A stretch of DNA of 64,000 bases from an uncultured Lachnospiraceae bacterium (lineage in GTDB: Bacteria > Bacillota > Clostridia > Lachnospirales > Lachnospiraceae). The translations under genes were made by a program, and so were the position numbers. The notes beneath the pieces were generated by a model. That model made no database searches. It saw nothing but the letters and a program-made list of their open reading frames with translations, and had not been told where the DNA came from. Position 1 is the stretch's first letter. Each line of letters opens with the position of its first letter. Location: assembly GCA_910589265.1 (NCBI GenBank), contig CAJUTQ010000084.1:18337-82336 (forward strand), written 5' to 3'. Positions 44,819 to 53,806 of the stretch are shown here, one piece after another.

Positions 44819-45487
44819 CTAATCTACATTTATTAAAAACTGTGTAATTAATTTGCCTAAATTATCCGTGACAATTAACATCCAAATTCCTGCACACATT
44901 TTTTCTCTCATCATACAAGTCATATAAACACTTTCATTAAGTTGCTGTTTATATACAAAATATTGACCTATATTTTGCCAAGTATGAATCAGAGTAAAAT
45001 CTTCATCATTTTCTTCCTTATACGTTACAAGACTTATCTTATTTTCTTCCAAGATTACCTGACTTTTTGCTTTCTTTTTAGAATAATCTTTTTCTAATAT
45101 GGGATATTCTATAATATTTGAATCATTAAACACATACGTAGTAGATAAAATCTGCAAATCATATTTATTTAGAACAATAATGTTAAAATACTCCTTTTCC
45201 CTTAACATTTCATAAATAAAATCTATCTCATACTCTATCTCTTCCTTTATAAACTCTAATGCATAATTTCTCTCAGGAAAAAATATTTTTATCTTAATAA
45301 TTGTATCTTCTGTACCACAAACATTAAATCCAATTTTTATTTTTATTATTTTATTAAAAATTTTTTGTACAAATAAAGTATTTTTAATTGTATATTGGTC
45401 TATTATATGAGAAGTCTTTTCAAAGACTTTTCTCAATTTTGTTTCTTCCCCTATATCTATATTTCTTATTTTATGAATAATTCTCAT
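44819..45487 (-). CDS. Unknown protein of the TOMM cluster (222 aa)
   Basis: A soluble protein with alternating hydrophobic strands and Lys/Glu/Ile-rich composition, suggesting a beta-rich fold. I see no catalytic motif. Its start lies 17 bases inside the ABC permease gene, giving tight coupling. It may assist peptide binding or export, but only its operon position supports that. Confidence 0.7.
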   Translation of the reverse strand: MRIIHKIRNIDIGEETKLRKVFEKTSHIIDQYTIKNTLFVQKIFNKIIKIKIGFNVCGTEDTIIKIKIFFPERNYALEFIKEEIEYEIDFIYEMLREKEYFNIIVLNKYDLQILSTTYVFNDSNIIEYPILEKDYSKKKAKSQVILEENKISLVTYKEENDEDFTLIHTWQNIGQYFVYKQQLNESVYMTCMMREKMCAGIWMLIVTDNLGKLITQFLINVD

Positions 45488-46208
45488 TCTTTTTATTTCC
45501 TTTTCTGTCAGATTTAGCTACAAAAAAAACGGACAATCCTAAAATTATACTAATACCTAGCAAAATAAAAATATCCTTTAAATTAAATATTTGTCTTCCA
45601 TAAAATGAGCTTTCCCAAAATTTACTAATATATTTGAGAGGAGATATTACTGAAATCTTTCTCAATAACTCAGGACTTTTCTCAATGGGATATACAATTC
45701 CAGAAATACCTATTAATATAAAATATATTGCTTGAGATAACCCCAAAGCAGAATTTTGTGTCTTGAGTTTCAGTCCCAGTAAAGAAGAAATCATCATAAA
45801 AATAGTAACTGTAATTATAAAACTAGCTACAAGAAATCCCCAGTTTATGTTTAATTTTATATGCATCATTTCCTTTCCTATAAAAATTACAATGACTGTT
45901 TGTAAAACTAAAATAATTAATCTACTTATTAAAAAACTTATGACTAATTTATATATGGATCCTTTTTTTTGTATAAGCCTCATTATTCCTGTTTCATTAT
46001 ACTGTGCCAGCCTATATGGAATAGAAAAAATAATACTTTGCATCAAAAAAAGGGATATTAGTCCTGGTAAAAGAAACTCAGATACGCTTGTTTCACTTAT
46101 GAAAATTCCAAGAACTGAAACTAAAATGATAGGAAAACACCAATCCCAAAACATAAGATGAGGCATCCGTATATCTGCTTTCAAAAAATTAAAAATTGCT
46201 TTTTTCAT
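45471..46208 (-). CDS. ABC-2 type permease, first transporter of TOMM cluster
   Basis: A 245-residue membrane protein with six hydrophobic helices (for example FPIILVSVLGIFISETSVSEFLLPG, LVISFLISRLIILVLQTVIVIFIG, FILIGISGIVYPI, ILLGISIILGLSVFFVAK). It pairs with the ATPase 2 bases upstream. Together they are probably the exporter of the mature product, with the 36-37 kb pair serving immunity; the roles could be reversed. Confidence 0.82.
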   Translation of the reverse strand: MKKAIFNFLKADIRMPHLMFWDWCFPIILVSVLGIFISETSVSEFLLPGLISLFLMQSIIFSIPYRLAQYNETGIMRLIQKKGSIYKLVISFLISRLIILVLQTVIVIFIGKEMMHIKLNINWGFLVASFIITVTIFMMISSLLGLKLKTQNSALGLSQAIYFILIGISGIVYPIEKSPELLRKISVISPLKYISKFWESSFYGRQIFNLKDIFILLGISIILGLSVFFVAKSDRKGNKKNENYS

Positions 46209-46210
46209 AA

Positions 46211-46888
46211 TTATACTCTCCTCTCCAAATATTCCATCATTTTATCTTCATTTAATTCCATAAAATTCTCAGGAAGCTCTTTTACTTTGATCTTTTTCAA
46301 AACATTGTTTGACAAAAAACAAATTTCGTCTGCATAATGTATAGATTCTGTCAAATGATGGCTGATAGCTATTACTATTTTATTATTCCTAGCTCTCTTT
46401 TTTATTATAGTATAATAAAACGTTCTACCGATTGGATCTAAAGCACTATCCCCTTCGTCAAATAAATATACTTCTTCATTATTTAAACTTGTAATTGCTA
46501 AATATAATCTTTGTTTTTCTCCTCCTGATAGTTTTTTTGATACTTTTTTTTCGATATTTTTTAATTCATAATCTGTCAAAACAACATCAACCTCTTTTTT
46601 TGCATTTAAGCAATAAATAAATGTCTCTATATTTTCCCTTACTGTCATATCTTCAAAATATATAGGCTGCTGTTCATGAACAATAACACTATTATTTCCT
46701 TTTATTATCCCACTATAATCTCTATATTCATTACTAATCAGTTTAAATAATGTACTCTTTCCTGTTCCATTTCTGGCAATTAACATATAAAGTTTTCCTT
46801 TTTCAAATTCATAATTAACATTTTCCAAAATAGTTTTATCCTTAAAGGAAAAAGATACATTATTTAAAATCAAACTATTATCTGCCAT
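46211..46888 (-). CDS. ABC transporter ATPase, first gene of TOMM operon
   Basis: 225 residues: Walker A ARNGTGKST, Q-loop VHEQQPIYFEDMT, signature KLSGGEKQR, Walker B VYLFDEGDSALDP and H-loop ISHHLTE. AGGGAGG lies 6 bases before the ATG at 46888, while an ATG at 46894 directly abuts it. This gene heads a minus-strand run of about eleven genes ending at 36098. A TATAAT lies on the minus strand about 55 bases upstream without a good -35 box. Confidence 0.87.
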   Translation of the reverse strand: MADNSLILNNVSFSFKDKTILENVNYEFEKGKLYMLIARNGTGKSTLFKLISNEYRDYSGIIKGNNSVIVHEQQPIYFEDMTVRENIETFIYCLNAKKEVDVVLTDYELKNIEKKVSKKLSGGEKQRLYLAITSLNNEEVYLFDEGDSALDPIGRTFYYTIIKKRARNNKIVIAISHHLTESIHYADEICFLSNNVLKKIKVKELPENFMELNEDKMMEYLERRV

Positions 46889-47439
46889 AACCATCCTCCC
46901 TGCAAGTTATAATTCAGAATTATTCTAATTATATAAAAATAAACATCTTTTATGTATTTTTATATTTGAAATTATATTATAATAATTATATCATAATATT
47001 TTTTGAAAATAGTATTTTCATCTTAAATTCTACTTTTACCCTCATAAAAGTATTTATCTTTTAAAATTTATACAGTTATGACATCACTTATATATTAATA
47101 AAAAGAATAAATTGTTTCTTTAATATATAATACTTCAATAAGTCCTTATAAAATCTTTTCTTATCTTTTAATAGCTTGTATCTTTCTACTTAAAAATGAT
47201 ACCAAATAAAAAATATTTTTTAATAATAATATTTTTTTACTTATTTAAATAATCATATACACAATTCTGACATTTTATTATTTATTCAAATATTTAGTAA
47301 AATTAAGATGATAAGTATTTTATCTTAAACCTTTAATTCTAACTAGATAAGGAAAGTTGAATGGTACAAAAGGCAATAATAAAATTTTACTTTATGTTTT
47401 TTTGAATTTTATATTGCGATATTTAATAAATGTCAAAAA
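46889..47439. promoter_or_regulatory. Divergent control region between TOMM operon and agr-like locus
   Basis: About 550 bases, extremely A+T-rich. Three similar words occur: AGTATTTTCATCTTAAA (47011), AGTATTTATCTTTTAAA (47049) and AGTATTTTATCTTAAA (47314). The last overlaps a TTAAGAT/ATCTTAA inverted repeat (47303-47328). ACAGTTATG, resembling one half of a LytTR-type AgrA box, is at 47072-47080. These could be sites for the regulator at 49531, but low-complexity DNA makes chance matches common. Confidence 0.35.
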
Positions 47440-47974
47440 ATGAATTATAAATTTTACTTAACTTGTTAATATGGACTGGAAATAATTTTATTTACTATTT
47501 CCATGTTTTTATTATCTATAGTTTATTGTATATTTTTAAAACCACTTTACAAATATTTATTTTTCATTTCTTTTTTATGACAATACGAGTGAAATGTTTT
47601 GGTGCTCATTTTCCATCTAGTTTTATATGTAGATGGATAAGCAGTTTAATATTGACTGAAATTCCTTATAGTATTTTTAATGTTTATAAATTCAACTGTA
47701 AAAGTTTAATTTTTATTTTTTATAGGATTATTTATTTTATTTCATTATTCTACTATTGGTAGTTTAAATCATACAATAAAAATAAAAAAACAAGAATTAC
47801 ACAAAAAAAGACATTAATTGTTTGTGGAATTATTACTTTTTTTATCAATCCTTATTTTTTAATAATCTTATTATTCTTGGAATAGTTTTTACGACATGTA
47901 TTCTAACACTACCAATATTAAATAAAAAACAACTTAAAGATTTGTCTGAAAACTTAAAATTTAAAATACTGTAA
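47440..47974 (+). pseudogene. agrB-like autoinducer-peptide endopeptidase, multiply frameshifted
   Basis: Pieces of one AgrB-type membrane protease lie in three frames. Frame A (47470-47580) reads YGLEIILFTISMFLL..KYLFFISFL. Frame B (from about 47577) reads MTIRVKCFGAHFPSSFIC, with the catalytic His and Cys seven residues apart as in AgrB, up to a TAG at 47760, then continues NKNKKTRITQKKTLIVCG. Frame C (to the TAA at 47974) reads GIVFTTCILTLPILNKKQLKDL. The shifts fall at T6 runs (near 47571 and 47855). A TAA at 47467 also interrupts the N-terminus. The gene is clearly dead as written. Confidence 0.8.
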
Positions 47975-48067
47975 ACATTAAATAAATTTGGTGAAATTTC
48001 TCTAAATAATTGTTGTATATTAAGATTATATGAACCAAAAATTTTAAATCATAAAAGAATCATATAA
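47975..48067 (+). pseudogene. agrD-like autoinducer precursor remnant
   Basis: Directly after the agrB remnant a 30-residue frame without a start codon reads LNKFGEISLNNCCILRLYEPKILNHKRII. The NNCC segment followed a few residues later by YEPK is the usual layout of a clostridial AgrD, where a Cys forms the thiolactone and an EPK/EPE stretch is cut off. Position between agrB and agrC supports it. The upstream amphipathic leader and ATG seem lost. Confidence 0.6.
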
Positions 48068-48230
48068 AAAATAAATTATGTAAGAAATTCCACTATATAT
48101 CTTTTAAATCATTTTATAAAAAGTATTGCCATTTTTATCCATGTTTGTTAATATATACATAATCAATATAATTTATATTAAAATATTAAATAACTTAATT
48201 ATATTATATATTTTAGAAAGGATATATTAA

Positions 48231-49529
48231 ATGGCAATAACTATTATAGTCCTTTTACAAGTATTATTTTCTTATTTGTCTACAAAAATACTAACAAGAA
48301 ATTTGAAATTTAGTGTTAAAGAGTTATTGTATATTGTTATATTTGGAAGTATTAATGGTGCTATGTACCAATATTTAAACATTTTTACAAATATATCTAC
48401 TTTTTTTATTATTATCACTCTATGGAGTAAAAAACTAAATATATATGAGGCAATTCTTTTCTCTTCTTTTTCTATGACTATTAGCATTTTAAGCGATCAT
48501 ATTTCTTCTTTTCTCAGATATGAACTATTTAGGAATGACATTCTTTCCACTAAAGAAATGCTTCTTTTACATATGCCTCTTTGTTATTTAATAGGTCTTT
48601 TTCTCAGTTTCATAGGATCCATTTTATTAAAGCGATCACTTCATAATTTATATACTCAAAATATAGCACCTGTCTTTTTATCTGTATTGTCATGCTTTAT
48701 ATGGCTTACTTGCCTGTTTAGTATAACGTTTGTTAGATTTATTGAAAATCAAACTCGTCTCATATTTTTTAATTTAGTTTTCTTTATTATATATGTATTA
48801 TTATTTCTTTCAATTTTGTATATATATATTACAACTACACAAAAAAATTATGAAATTGAAAAAAAAGAAACCGTTTATGCAAATATGGAACGCTATACAC
48901 AAGATATAGAAAATCACTATTTTGAGCTTAGAAAACTCAGACATGACTATCAAAATATCTTGACCTCATTAGAAAATTATATTATTCAAGAAGATATACA
49001 TGGATTAAAATCTTATTTTTACTCCAACATAAAACAACATTCCAGCGAAATATTGAATAAAGAATACCGCCTTAAAGATTTAAGCAAAGTTAAAATAAGC
49101 CCTGTTAAAAGCATTATTGCATCGAAATTAATCTATGCGCAGGATCAAGGACTGAATGCCAGCTTTGAATCTCTGGACACCATTACAGACATTCCTATGG
49201 ACGCCGTCCTTCTTGTACGTATTTTAGGAATATTTCTTGATAATGCTATTGAAGAATTGCTGTCTCTTGGACAAGGTGAGCTCCTCATAGGAATGATTAA
49301 AAATGCCGACCATGTTCTTATCATCGTACAAAACACCTGCCGGGAAGATATGCCCGCTATTCAAACTTTGCAAAAACCCCATATCTCTACAAAACATTCT
49401 GGCAGAGGTTTAGGATTAGGCAACGCTCTGGAAATTATGAGGCAGTGTCCCAACGTCTTCTCAGAAACAGTTGTTGAAAATTGTACATTCTTACAAAAAA
49501 TAATGATTTATGATAAAGGAGGAGAATAG
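48231..49529 (+). CDS. AgrC-like sensor histidine kinase (GHKL family)
   Basis: 432 residues. The N-terminal half has about six membrane helices (to about residue 205), as in peptide-sensing AgrC kinases. A linker then leads to the H-box LRKLRHDYQNIL near residue 240 and a GHKL ATPase domain with GIFLDNAIEEL (N-box) and GRGLGLGNALEI (G-box). It would sense an extracellular peptide, but its own agrB/agrD are broken, so it may be orphaned or respond to another ligand. AAAGG lies 8 bases before the ATG. Confidence 0.88.
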   Translation: MAITIIVLLQVLFSYLSTKILTRNLKFSVKELLYIVIFGSINGAMYQYLNIFTNISTFFIIITLWSKKLNIYEAILFSSFSMTISILSDHISSFLRYELFRNDILSTKEMLLLHMPLCYLIGLFLSFIGSILLKRSLHNLYTQNIAPVFLSVLSCFIWLTCLFSITFVRFIENQTRLIFFNLVFFIIYVLLFLSILYIYITTTQKNYEIEKKETVYANMERYTQDIENHYFELRKLRHDYQNILTSLENYIIQEDIHGLKSYFYSNIKQHSSEILNKEYRLKDLSKVKISPVKSIIASKLIYAQDQGLNASFESLDTITDIPMDAVLLVRILGIFLDNAIEELLSLGQGELLIGMIKNADHVLIIVQNTCREDMPAIQTLQKPHISTKHSGRGLGLGNALEIMRQCPNVFSETVVENCTFLQKIMIYDKGGE

Positions 49530-49530
49530 T

Positions 49531-50256
49531 ATGCTTTCCGTATTTTTATGTGAGGATGATCCATGCCAGAGATCCCAATTGGAAAAATACATTAAAGATT
49601 ATATTATGATTGAAGAATTGGATGCCCAGCTTGTCCTTTCTACTGATAATCCCTATGATATTCTCCATTACTTAATATTCCATACAAATATAAAAGGCGT
49701 CTATTTTTTAGATGTGGATTTAAAAAGCGATATTACTGGGATAGGTCTGGCCTCTAAAATAAGAGAGATAGATGCTATGGGAAAAATTGTGTTTGTCACT
49801 ACCCACAGTGAATTAACCTATCTTACCTTCCTGTATAAAGTAGAGGCTATGGATTATATAATCAAAGATACTCCTGGAAACATTTGTCAGAGAATTCAGG
49901 ACTGTTTACATATTGCAAATAAAAGATATCTCAATGATAGAAACACAGAAAAGAAACTTTTTAAAGTAAAGGTTGGAAGCCAAATTCGGGGAATTGAACA
50001 TTCAGAAATCATGTTCTTTGAATCCGGACTCGTTCCCCATAAAGTCATTCTTCACACATTCAACAGCCAAATAGAATTTTATCATACGATCCATGAATTG
50101 GCTAATATAGGGCAAGAATTTTACCGTTGTCATAAATCCTTTGTTGTAAACAAGACAAATATAAAAAATGTTGATAAGGTGGGAAAAATTATAGAGATGG
50201 TGAATGGGGAGTTTTGTCTTGCCTCATCCCGCTCTATAAAAGGACTCCTAAAATAA
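49531..50256 (+). CDS. LytTR-type response regulator (AgrA-like)
   Basis: 241 residues. The receiver domain starts MLSVFLCEDDP, with the phosphorylated Asp in GVYFLDVDLKSD, and is followed by a LytTR DNA-binding domain (FKVKVGSQIRGIEHSEIMFFES...FYRCHKSFVVNKTNIKNV). AAAGGAGGA precedes the ATG by 7 bases, and it starts right after the kinase stop. It likely controls one or both flanking peptide operons (inference). Confidence 0.9.
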   Translation: MLSVFLCEDDPCQRSQLEKYIKDYIMIEELDAQLVLSTDNPYDILHYLIFHTNIKGVYFLDVDLKSDITGIGLASKIREIDAMGKIVFVTTHSELTYLTFLYKVEAMDYIIKDTPGNICQRIQDCLHIANKRYLNDRNTEKKLFKVKVGSQIRGIEHSEIMFFESGLVPHKVILHTFNSQIEFYHTIHELANIGQEFYRCHKSFVVNKTNIKNVDKVGKIIEMVNGEFCLASSRSIKGLLK

Positions 50257-50504
50257 TCCATCTTTAGGTAAGTCTGATTTCTAAGTAAACATGAACTACT
50301 GCCAGTCTACTCCAGATACCCGATATAGCAGGAGCACTGTGAAACATCAAACGATACGTGTGAAATAGGGCACTGAGTCTGAGAACATAGCTAGCTACTG
50401 CCTAACTGACAGCAAAAAAAGAATCTAGTTAAGAAAAATCATTCCCTTTGAATTTTATTTAATATAATATTTCATAGAAACTTCCTAATATCCAAGAAAA
50501 AATA
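50257..50504. other. Intergenic segment with a G+C-richer, possibly structured block
   Basis: Positions about 50285-50420 are noticeably richer in G+C than the surroundings and contain short complementary words (CTCC/GGAG, CAGT/ACTG). No reading frame is supported. It could be a small RNA or the fragment of a structured mobile RNA such as a group II intron; I cannot decide. Confidence 0.3.
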
Positions 50505-50538
50505 TTGGGCTTCTATATCTACAAAGACAGAAGCCCAA
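50505..50538 (-). terminator. Terminator of the minus-strand NRPS/ABC operon
   Basis: A perfect 10-base stem (TTGGGCTTCT / AGAAGCCCAA) with a 14-base loop and a T-run on the minus-strand side, about 190 bases after the last gene of the operon. Confidence 0.8.
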
Positions 50539-50730
50539 CAAATTCCTGAAACATATTTCTATTCATCTCACAGACCAATAGGTACGATATTTTTTTACAC
50601 TTTTCCCCATAAGATTTAAAATTTATAAGCTAGAGTACTGTACCTTAAGAAATTCTTCCTCCATTTCTCTATAAAATACTCCTTACTTCAATAAAGCAAC
50701 TCCTATAATTCTAAGACAAATAAATTGCTT

Positions 50731-51486
50731 TTACCAATCATTACTTTTTAAGAAATCTATTACCTTTTGCTCTCGAATTTTTTGTTGTTCTGGTACATAT
50801 TTCTCAAGTTTTAACTCATTTACAATTTGTCCATCTCTTAAATATATTAATCGATTGCCCCTCATTGCTACTTTTATATCATGGGTTACCATAACAATGG
50901 ATTGTCCCTTATTATTTAATTCTGTCAAAATTTCTAAAACCTGTTTACCTGCACCTGAGTTTAGTGCACCTGTTGGCTCATCTCCAAATAATATTTTTGG
51001 GCTTGTGACAATAGCCCTAGCAATAGCAATTCTTTGCTGTTGTCCCCCTGACATTTCATTGGGATATTTATCTCTCTGTTCTGCTAATCCCAGCTTATTT
51101 AAAATTTCTTCTGATTTTTTATTAGCTTCCTGCTTTGACATAATCATATATGCTGGATATGCAATATTTTCAAAAGAAGTCAAATCTGGAATTAAATTAA
51201 TTCCTTGAAATATAAATGAAATATCTTTTTGCCTAAGATTTGAAATCTGTTTCTCTGACAAAGTAGAAATTTCCGTACCTAAGATTTCTACCTTACCACT
51301 TGTTGGAGTATCCATGGAACTTAATGAATATAATAAAGTTGATTTTCCCGATCCACTTTGTCCCATTATAATTGTAAAATCACCACTATAAATATTAAGA
51401 TTTACATTTTTTAATACTTCAACCTTTTGCTTTACATCATAAAAAGTTTTTGATACATCCTTTGCTTTTAAAATTATATTATTCAT
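50731..51486 (-). CDS. ABC transporter ATPase (MacB/LolD-like)
   Basis: 251 residues: Walker A GQSGSGKST, Q-loop FIFQGINLIPDLT, signature MSGGQQQR, Walker B ILFGDEPTGALNS and H-loop VTHD. It partners the FtsX-type permease 4 bases upstream. Such pairs export or sense peptide antibiotics. AGGAG lies 7 bases before the ATG. It is the last gene of the operon that starts with the MBL gene. Confidence 0.9.
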   Translation of the reverse strand: MNNIILKAKDVSKTFYDVKQKVEVLKNVNLNIYSGDFTIIMGQSGSGKSTLLYSLSSMDTPTSGKVEILGTEISTLSEKQISNLRQKDISFIFQGINLIPDLTSFENIAYPAYMIMSKQEANKKSEEILNKLGLAEQRDKYPNEMSGGQQQRIAIARAIVTSPKILFGDEPTGALNSGAGKQVLEILTELNNKGQSIVMVTHDIKVAMRGNRLIYLRDGQIVNELKLEKYVPEQQKIREQKVIDFLKSNDW

Positions 51487-51490
51487 ATAC

Positions 51491-53770
51491 TTACTCCTCC
51501 ATTAATTCAATAACTGAAATTCTTTTTATGTTTAAACTACAAACATACGCAGCGCTGAAAATTGCTCCCACAAAGCAGAAACATATAATGAACAATAAGA
51601 CAGGAGAGTTCGTAAATGCATCCAGTAACAAAGTTGCCATTAATTTTTGTGATATGGAAAGATGTAGTATTAACGCAAATATGGTACTTATAAATGTTAT
51701 CATCATATATTTGCATATATTTTGTCGTATTATATAATGAGAAGTAAAACCAAGGGATTTTAGAATACCAAATTTTTTTCTCCAATTAAAATTATCCATC
51801 AAAACTACAATAATAATATTCAAAACAGCAAAAACAAGTAATACAACGATTAGAACCATTGAAAGGGAATTTAGCATTGCTTGTGTTGTTTGTATTGAAA
51901 TTTCCATAGCAGACCACTTTTTATCAACAACAATATTAGGGAATTTATCCTCTATTTGTTTCTTTAGTAATTCATATTTATTCATGTCATATAGTTGAAT
52001 GTATCCTCTCTTTGGAACATAATCAGGAATGATATCTTTTACTGTTTTTGTAGACATCATAATTTTTAGGCCCTGATCAGCAACGGTCTGAAAACTGCCA
52101 CATATTTCATAAACTCTTGATACATTATTGAGCTTAAGTTGAATCGTATCACCCACATTTAACTTTAATAGGGAAATCAATTCTTCTCCTAAAAGTACTT
52201 CATTAATTTCTGTTGGTTCCCTTCCTTCAATTATCTTGATTCCAGTATTTTCGTAAGAAAAATCATTATAAGTATCAAAGCGTAAATAATTGACCAACTC
52301 TTCATGTCCTACAACTTTAATTTCCTCCACATAAGAGAAATCCCCATAGACTATACTTTTTACATATTCATTTTCTCCCACATATTTATAAATTTCCTCA
52401 GTAAGATTACCAGAAATATAAACATCATTTTTTGGTAAACAAAACCATAAATTAGTATTACTTAACATGGTCATGGATGAATACCATATCATCCCAAACA
52501 ACATTGCCAAGTACATACATGTTAATATAGTTATAATCATTAAAAAATTAGAAAATCTGTACTTAAATATCTCATTAATCGCCATTGACATTGGTTTTTT
52601 TGCATTCTTTAAGAGAGATTTTGATAATTTATTTTTTGATGAAGTTGCTCCAACTGTAATTGCTTCTACAGGAGAAATAGATTTTATCTTTAAAAGCGCT
52701 CTTATTAACCCTGTCCATAATAGTAATATTAAAGCTAAAATGGAACAAACACTGCACAATACCGTTGCTATAGAAAGAGAAAAACCTTCAATATATTCTG
52801 TGCTCACCTTACCCATACCTTTTATAAATGGTAAGGATAAAAAGGCTCCTAAAGTGATAGCTATAGCTCCTATAAACAAATACCCTTTTAAATATAAGAG
52901 TATGATACTCTTGGATGTAAAACCTAGACTTTTATAGATTCCAATATTTTTATATTCTCTAATTATATTATTATTAATAATATAACCTAAGATAATCATT
53001 GTAACTATAAAAAGTAGAACCGTTGCAACAATACCTATTGTACCTAAAATTCCAGAATATTCTATAATACTCATCTTCACATCATCTCTTGTTCTATTTA
53101 ACACAAAATAAGATGTCTCATTAAATAAACTCTTCATCTTCTCATTTGAATAATTCTTAATATTCACTGCAAAAAAAGCGGATGGTGTCTCATTATCTAT
53201 CTCATTTAACTGATTATTAGATACTAACATAGGTGCATAACCTAATGCTTTTGGAAAACAAGTACTTCTGTAAATACCAGAGACTTTTAAATTTAATGGA
53301 GTATCATAACACACAGAGATCACATCTCCTTTTTTGATACCACTAGGAACAGCAATTGTTTCAGATATCCATACTTCTCCATCCTTTGGCGCTACACTTA
53401 CATTATTGTCGAGTAACTGAATATAGGAAAAATTCTCATAATTATCTGTACCTAAAAGCATATCATAATACATTGATATATCTTTCTCATTATATTTAAC
53501 TGGAACAGTAATTGTTTTTCCTGATAAGGTTCTAGAATTCTCAACTTCATTGCTATATTCTACATTGGTTAAAAGTTTATCCAATTCGTTTGTACCAATT
53601 GTAATCAGATATGAATCTGGACAGTTTTCTTCGGTTATAACATTTTGTGAGAAAATAATCATTTCTACAGTGAAACTAATGCACATATTTAAAGTCAACG
53701 CAGAAGCAAAAAGTAATAATCCAATTAAAAACATTTGTAACTTTTTATGCTTCATTTTTTTAATCCACAT
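51491..53770 (-). CDS. FtsX-like ABC transporter permease
   Basis: 759 residues with an N-terminal helix, a large extracytoplasmic domain (about 45-230), a three-helix FtsX domain (about 240-360), a second helix near 405 with another extracytoplasmic domain, and a final three-helix FtsX domain ending KRISVIELMEE. This two-FtsX layout fits peptide or lipoprotein transporters linked to antibiotic export or resistance. GGAGG lies 6 bases before the ATG. Confidence 0.87.
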   Translation of the reverse strand: MWIKKMKHKKLQMFLIGLLLFASALTLNMCISFTVEMIIFSQNVITEENCPDSYLITIGTNELDKLLTNVEYSNEVENSRTLSGKTITVPVKYNEKDISMYYDMLLGTDNYENFSYIQLLDNNVSVAPKDGEVWISETIAVPSGIKKGDVISVCYDTPLNLKVSGIYRSTCFPKALGYAPMLVSNNQLNEIDNETPSAFFAVNIKNYSNEKMKSLFNETSYFVLNRTRDDVKMSIIEYSGILGTIGIVATVLLFIVTMIILGYIINNNIIREYKNIGIYKSLGFTSKSIILLYLKGYLFIGAIAITLGAFLSLPFIKGMGKVSTEYIEGFSLSIATVLCSVCSILALILLLWTGLIRALLKIKSISPVEAITVGATSSKNKLSKSLLKNAKKPMSMAINEIFKYRFSNFLMIITILTCMYLAMLFGMIWYSSMTMLSNTNLWFCLPKNDVYISGNLTEEIYKYVGENEYVKSIVYGDFSYVEEIKVVGHEELVNYLRFDTYNDFSYENTGIKIIEGREPTEINEVLLGEELISLLKLNVGDTIQLKLNNVSRVYEICGSFQTVADQGLKIMMSTKTVKDIIPDYVPKRGYIQLYDMNKYELLKKQIEDKFPNIVVDKKWSAMEISIQTTQAMLNSLSMVLIVVLLVFAVLNIIIVVLMDNFNWRKKFGILKSLGFTSHYIIRQNICKYMMITFISTIFALILHLSISQKLMATLLLDAFTNSPVLLFIICFCFVGAIFSAAYVCSLNIKRISVIELMEE

Positions 53771-53806
53771 TCTTAGCCTCCAATTCTATTAAGTATTATA
53801 AGAATG

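Noticed and set aside
36098..46888. Thiopeptide or lanthipeptide cluster
   Set aside because: No lantibiotic dehydratase (LanB type), LanM or pyridine synthase is present; only azole-forming enzymes are seen, so LAP/TOMM is the better class.
47463..47762. A 99-codon plus-strand frame that could be taken as an independent hydrophobic protein
   Set aside because: It holds only the middle of an AgrB-like protein; neighbouring pieces lie in other frames before and after it, so it is part of a pseudogene.
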